From the NCBI GenBank assembly GCA_949752735.1, contig OX457037.1, forward strand, positions 34,014,956 to 34,078,955: 64,000 nt of DNA, read 5' to 3'. The position numbers and the translations under genes are program-made. This document shows, piece after piece, positions 24,001 to 31,899 of this stretch. The notes beneath the pieces were generated by a model. The model worked only from the letters and a program-made list of their open reading frames with translations, was not told the DNA's origin and searched no databases. How positions within the stretch are numbered: the stretch's first letter is position 1; each line of letters opens with the position of its first letter. The stretch comes from Lumbricus terrestris (Eukaryota > Annelida > Clitellata > Crassiclitellata > Lumbricidae).

Positions 24001-27000
24001 AACACCAAACAATGAAATCCATTAGCACCAAAAGCCAATCCTATCCGGTCAAAATCCTATCCAACTATTGTCACAAAAACATACTCTAATTCGATCTTAA
24101 TCCCATTGAATCCTATCCAATGAAATTCAAACCCTATCCAACCTTATTCGTTTGGATTCAATGAATCCATTACAAGCAATAAATCTTTTATCCAAGACCA
24201 TGTCTTGCAATTTAATCTAAATTTCCGCTATCTAGGAATGACTTGACTTTCATGTGTGCTGAAGAATCGTACTTTGAACCGAGTCTAACATATCCCATTG
24301 TTGTTCTAAGCTTAAATAGTCTTTGTAAAGTCACCATCACTCATTTAGAAATAAATCCACTGAAATTCATATCTCACACTGCTATCACATCAGCATGTAG
24401 CCCATTATGGGAGTAAGAGGACACACATAACTGTATGGATGTAATGGACCTGTAGTCCTGTACGGAGCACATATCGGTAATATTCATTCATTCACTCACT
24501 CACTCATTCACTCATTCATTCACTCACTCATTCGGTCATTCATTCATTCATTCATCCATTCATTTGGAAACTTATATAGCACCCATTACGGGTTCCATCT
24601 AATACAGGGATATGGGTGTGTCTACTGTCTTGCAAGATGTGCTTCCTATTGTTCTGCAATGCTGTCGGTTGCCTACTTTTGCGTCGGTTCCAATGATTGT
24701 CTTGCATTCCTCGCAGATGTGTGCGAACAGCGTTTCGTAGCACTTGACGCAGTACGGCTGGTCATCGGACTTGATGTAGCGCTGTCCAGTGAGGCTGAGG
24801 TCGCACTGGAAGCAGGCGAAGTGACCCTCGTGCCAGTCGGCGTTCATCGCCTTCGAGTATTTGACTGAGAAGATCAACTGCAAGTTAAACAATACAAGGT
24901 CAAACAATTGATCCTCATCTTCAAATATATCATCCTCGTATTAATATGCCAACAATGCCGTAGTGACTACCGTGACTACTGCAACCACAATCATCATCAT
25001 CATCATCATCGTCGTCGTCGTCGTCATCCTCATCATCATCATCATCATCATCATCACAGAGAACATCATCATCATCAAACTGCTTTGGATGTTAAAAGAA
25101 CATATTATATCAACCAGATTCCAATAATGTCTTTCTCAACAATCAATAATTATCTCCTCAAAGAACAAAATTTTTTAAGACTGCCTGATGTATAAATACA
25201 CAACCAGTCAGTTTGTCTCAATGTACCAGTTGCAGTTTACCAACCTGTATTTGCACAAAAAACGAATACACCAATACAAGCAACCGCCTTGAAACATGTA
25301 CATCCACTGCAGGTGTGTGTAGCCTAAAGGCCTAAGCTTACATTATATACAGTTATACACGTTTTCGTTCAAAACAACACAGTACTAGGCCTACTCTAAT
25401 TTGATAATGTCCTCCACACAAAGTTCATAAGTGCACATTTATATATGGCTACTTAAATCCACATTATGTCCACTTGAGTAAAATAATTAATTATGTTTAA
25501 GAAGCATAGACACAATTACAACCTCAAAATTTCAAAAGTTGTAGCCTAAGCACGGCGCACACCTAATGACTACACTTCTACATTCGCCTCTTCACGACAC
25601 AATAAACAGTGTCTAGATAAAAAAAATTATCTTTTGCAACTTGAAACAGATAGACCGACAAAGCTTCTTCAAGCCTGATCTTTGCTCACTCTCTCTCTAG
25701 TCCGAATGAACAACACACTGTGTAAGTCAACCTGTCAACACTACAATCCAGTCTTATCTGTCGTGTGAGTAATCATTTCCACCCACGACAATCAAGTACC
25801 ATCTCCGTAGAAATACTTGGACTTCCCAAGCACACTGCAGCTCCTGCCCCTCCCGTTCAAGTCAACAGGATCTTTAGCCTGCAAGCACAGTCGTGTAACT
25901 CAAACCAAACCTGGTGAAAAGAATGCATCTGTAGATAAGTAAACGTTCTCACAGGCCGCTTCAGCCCAGGACTGTGCAAACAGGGCTTCGATGATGCGTA
26001 AGCATAATCTTACCTTAGAATGCAAGTTCACAAACTACGAAAACAGCAGAAACGTAGTTGCAGTACCATATGTAGACTTAAGTCGCCGTTTACCATAGAC
26101 ACCGCTTTAGCAGGAACAGCAGTACCGTACGTAGTCGGCGAGAGACCAAAAGAGTTCCAGCAATAGCATTGATAATAATATTATGCAGACGGTATTGTAG
26201 GCTACCCTGGTGACGACGGAGGGCAACAGCCATGCTAAATTGGTAATAAATCTATATCCTCCTCCTCATCTCCTCCTCGTCCTCGTCCTTCTCCCCCTCT
26301 TCCTCCTCGTCGTCCTCCTCCCTCGTCCTCCTCCCTCCTCCAGTCCTCCTCCATACACTGACATCACCAATCAAGTCATGTTCAATCAACAGCAGCCAGC
26401 TACAGGCAATTCAGTCGTCTGTCATTGTTTGTCTGTCTGTTGCTGTACAGTGTCTGTCTTTATGTCTGTCTCCGCACAGTGTCTGTCTATCTGTCTGTCT
26501 GTCTGTCTCTGCACAGTGTCTGTCTGTCTATCTGTCTGTCTGTCTCTGCACAGTGTCTGTCTGTCTGTCTACCTGTCTGTCTGTCTCTGCACAGTGTCTG
26601 TCTATCTGTCTGTCTGTCTGTCTGTCTCTGCACAGTGTCTGTCTGTCTATCTGTCTGTCTGTCTCTGCACAGTGTCTGTCTGTCTGTCTACCTGTCTGTC
26701 TGTCTCTGCACAGTGTCTGTCTATCTGTCTGTCTGTCTATCTGTCTGTCTGTCTGTCTCTGCACAGTGTCTGTCTGTCTGTCTACCTGTCTGTCTGTCTC
26801 TGCACAGTGTCTGTCTATCTGTCTATCTGTCTGTCTGTCTGTCTGTCTCTGCACAGTGTCTGTCTGTCTGTCCCTATAAGTCTGTCTCTGCACAGTGTCT
26901 GTCTATCTGTCTGTCTGTCTATCTGTCTGTCTGTCTGTCTGTCTCTGCACAGTGTCTGTTTGTCTGTCTGTCCCTAAGTCTGTCTCTGTACAGTGTCTGT

Positions 27001-27418
27001 CAACTCTCGTTCTCCTGCTCTTTCAACCTTTCATTGCTCCCTACCCATAATCTGTTTCTATTTTTGCCCTATTTATCTTCGTCTATGTGTATCTCTGTCT
27101 CTCTGTCTGTCTGTCTTTCTGTCTGTGTGTCCTTTTCTCTGGCTGTCTGCTCTGCCTTCCTCAATGTCGGCGTGCACAGATTGTGTATGTTTGCATGAAT
27201 GTATGACGACACTGTATACATACTCGGCACTTTTTTCGAACCTCTCAAAAACACTGCAAACAATTCTGGCTGCCTGCCTGTTTATGTCTGCCCTTCTGCC
27301 TCTCTGTAAATGTATGTCTGCCTGTCTGCCTATATATGTCTATGTATGTATGTATGTATGTATGTATGTATGTATGTATGTATGTATGTATGTATGTATG
27401 TGTGCGTGCGTGCGTGCG

Positions 27419-27463
<45 letters not shown>

Positions 27464-30400
27464 GCCTGTCTGTCTGTTGTGAACATCAGCAAAAACACCT
27501 AACTGTGGGTACCCACCCAATTCGCAGCCTATGCGGTCTGATGAAGGGCGGGAAGGAGGGACAAGAGATCGCTAATCGAGACCAGAATGGAATCACCAAT
27601 AACACATTCAACCAGACACCAACACCAGTTCAGCCATTTTGATACCGATCCATGCAGTAATCTGTTTGTTCCCGGCTAAACAGTCAGCTGACAGCGTCAG
27701 AGAGATAGCGTCGACAACAACAGCAGTTCTGATGCTGGTGCTGGTGGTCCTGTGAGTCTAGAAGGCTTAGTCAGCTAGAGTCGCAGTCTAAGGCCACATT
27801 AAACAAGGATCGACATAGCCTACTACCATTGAACGCCAGAATTACCCGACCCAAACCACCGTCAATCATGTGAGTGTCACTAAACAAATAAAACAGAATA
27901 ATACCAATGGATGTGTGAAAAGGTTTTTGGTGAACATTCGTCACCACAGTTTGCGCCGATCAGTCTGTCAGTCTACTGTTTACAAGTCGGGGCCCACTTT
28001 CACTTCAGCACGTCCTAAAATTTGCCAAACGAAGAAGATCGTGACTGAACGGGACACACACGACTTGCTTGCATTGCAAGAGGGATTGAGGGGGTCAAAA
28101 TTCAACTGTATCTGTATATGGTTGAAATTGTCAATTTGCCTTGAAAAGTCAATAAACCAAATCAAACCAACAGACTTCACTGAAATGCCTACGCTTCATT
28201 TACCTAACCCTAAGCTGCTACAAAAGACTGTAAAAACGCTTCAATCTCACATATCTTTGATAAATGAAACACTGAATATATGAATAAATAAGTGAGTGAA
28301 GAAATGGATGAATCCATGAAGAAATGGATAAATCCATGAAGAAATGGATGAATCCGTGAAGAAATGGATAAATCCATGAATGAATCCATGAAGAAATGAA
28401 TGAATCCATGAAGAAATGGATGAATTTGTGAAGAAATGGATAAATCCATGAAGAAATGGATGAATCTGTGAAGAAATGGATGAATCCATGAAGAAATGGA
28501 TGAATCCATGAAGAAATCGATGAATCCATGAAGAAATCGATGAATCCATGAATGAATCCATGAAGAAATGGATGAATCCATGAAGAAATGGATAAATCCA
28601 TGAAAAATCACTCAATCACTAAAGATATAATCATTTAATCAGTCAGACAGATAAAGAACCGATAATTATCTAAGGCCTAACAAAATAACCAAACAGCCTA
28701 TGAATCAATTAATCAATTAATTCAATACATGAAAAACAAAGATAATCAACAAATCCATTATGCATTGCTTCATTCATTCATTCGTTTATACATTTGTTCA
28801 TTCATTCATTCATTGGCAATCATTGCTTCATTCATTCGTTCATACCCATTTGATCATTCGTTCGTTCATTCATTCATTCATTCATTTATTCTTTCATTCC
28901 TCAAAGCATTTAATCAAACACAATAAACTAGCAATCAACAAATGCAACTTCGTGTATGCAAGAAATGATGGCAGAAGCATTCAAGACAGTCAACCATTAT
29001 ACAGACCGTGCACGTAACAGAGAACCTTCGAGCAACAGAAGACCGACAGCAATGAACCAGAACTCAGCCAAGCAGAAAGCAAATGTGTTATGCAAGTAGA
29101 ATTAAAAAGATATTCCCTTCAAGGTAAGCACGTCTCAAAGTATGCCACTCTCCCCTACAACCACCCACCCCCAGCATGAGCTCCAGTTCCAAGGTAACCT
29201 GAAATGCTGACATCCAACCAAAAATTAGAGCAGCTCAAACAAATCCCATATTGTCCAAGGTCACATCAGAGGCCAATGCATAACAAATAACTTGTATTAT
29301 CAATGCCACAAAGACATTCATGACCTAAATAATCCTGCTGTCCTTCCGGGTTACCCGAGTGACGTAATAATGAATCATGATCAGTCTGATTTAGGCTGAG
29401 AGAGATTAGATTAGACTAGGATTGTCTGATTAGACCAGATCAGCAGAAACAAAACAGACCAGAGCCAATCAGATGACAGATAACATATTGCCATAACAAA
29501 TCAAAAACTCAAAGATTTACCTAGGTCTTTAGATTTAATAAGATTAATATAGATTTTGATGCAGAATCTACAGAATACGAAAGATGTGAAAACTTCAAAA
29601 TACGTTGTCCTCAATTTAATCCCAACCAGATATAAATAATACCGTAGTTAAATATTCTACCTTTCTCTTTAGTCGTGTTGTGGGCTGGGAGTGCCTCTGA
29701 GTAGGCGTCTTGAAGGATCGCTACATAAGGCACGAATATAATTGAAGGGGCATTTTGTAATCAATGAATATAATTAATGGGTGAATGAATTATGAATGAA
29801 TAAACTTATCTATATAATTGCTTACATTTTTCTATAGCAACGGGGTATGACCTCAATGCTGTTTATTGCCAATGGACTCATCAGATGAAACCTTTTCTCA
29901 CTGCAGTCCCTTAGAATAGAAATTAACCCATTAAAGAACTCAGATTATAATTATTGGCGTATTAAATAATAGCTGGACAACTGAATATGATCCTGCCTCA
30001 TCGCAAGCAGAGCATCATGGTCTTCCCCCCCACCAGAAACCTAAATGCCTCCACCAAAGCAGAGGACTACATTAAACACTGTTGTGAGGCACCATCTAAA
30101 TGTACATAATACATGCATTAAATAAACACTAAACTGAAGAACTAAATATGATCATGCCTCATCGCATAGTTGTAAAAAACGTTTTTTTCCGTTTTTTATC
30201 CTCTCCCAAAAAACGTCGTTTTTTTCGTTTTTTATTTTTCCCATCGTTTTTTATCGTTTTTTATTTTTATATTACGTTATTTATTCATTTATTTTCTGTT
30301 ATTATTTTCTTTAATTTTAATTTTTTCTGATATTCCTTATGTTTTCCGCCAACTCTCAAGGATTCAACTAACTAAAGTCATTATTTCATCGTTTAACATC

Positions 30401-31367
30401 ATCATTTAAGAGATAACCTGGGTGTAGTAGGTTCCTAATCAATATTTTCAAGGTTAAAATGCGGTTTTAGATGTAGCAAAGTCAAATTATTTACCGTTTC
30501 CGTTTTTTATCGTTTTTTTGTGGTTTTTTATTTTTTCGAAAAAAACGACGTTTTTTTCCGTTTTTTATTTCGTTTCCATCGTTTTTTACATCTATGCCTC
30601 ATCGCAAGCAGAGCATCATGGCCTTTTCCCCCCCAGAAATTCCTCCCCCAAAGCAGGAGACTACATTAAACACTGTTGTGACGCACCATATAAATGTACA
30701 TAATACATGCATTAAATAATAAATAAACACTAATCTTAAGAACTAAATATGATCATGCCTCATCACAAGCAGAGCATCATGGCCTTTTCCCCCTCCAGAA
30801 ATTCCTCCCCCAAAGCAGGAGACTCCATTAAACACTGTTTTGAGGCGCTATATAAATGTACATAATACATGCATTAAATAATAAATAAACACTAAACTGA
30901 AGAACTAAATATGATCATGACCCATCGCAAGCAGCACATCATGGCCTTTCCCCCTCCAGAAATTCCTCCCCCAAAGCAGGGGACTACATTAAACACTGTT
31001 GTGAGGCGCTATATAAATGTACATAATACATGCATTAAATAACAACTAAACTGAAGAACTAAATATGATCGTGCCTCATCACAAGCAGAGCATCGTGGTC
31101 GGTTGAGCTGAGCGAAGTGTCGCTCGCAAAAGATCGATCCTTCGCTCTGACAATAGATCAGATCAACGAGAAGTTCGTGGCAGACAGAACAGACGAAGCA
31201 GGTGACGTGCCAGCAGACGTTGTCGCCAACCTTAGCAGCAAAGACGGCCAGTACGCCTTCGTTCACCTCACCATCACACTTACGACAGACCTGCCACAGA
31301 AGTTCACAGAACCATAGAAGACATGCCTTGTTATAATACACTTTATTATTATTACTACTACTACTAC

Positions 31368-31443
<76 letters not shown>

Positions 31444-31573
31444 ATTATTATTATTATTATTGTTATTATTATTATCATTATAAACAACTTTCCTTATTGC
31501 AAGATAGATTCGCCCCTTTCGTAACAACAATTCTGAAAAATGATTATCGCTACTATGGTTCTTGTTATTATTA

Positions 31574-31645
<72 letters not shown>

Positions 31646-31799
31646 GACATGTTATTGTTATGAATGACTACCCCTTTTCCAAAGCGGGCATCAGATTAAC
31701 GAAAGAGCCCGTGAAGGCCACAGCGTTAAAGCGCTGAATAGTAATTGAGAGTCTTTGGAAGAGGAAATTATTAAGAATAATATTTATTAATAATAATAA

Positions 31800-31842
<43 letters not shown>

Positions 31843-31863
31843 CATTATTGGTATTATTATTAA

Positions 31864-31899
<36 letters not shown>

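Noticed and set aside
26210..27502. Several 100-257 codon Cys/Leu/Ser/Val-rich frames
   Set aside because: Period-four CTGT repeat read in several frames; composition and periodicity explain them.
28210..28615. Three overlapping frames of 122-133 codons with SSWIHPFLHGF-like repeats
   Set aside because: Artefacts of the 20-bp minisatellite, which is open in three frames.
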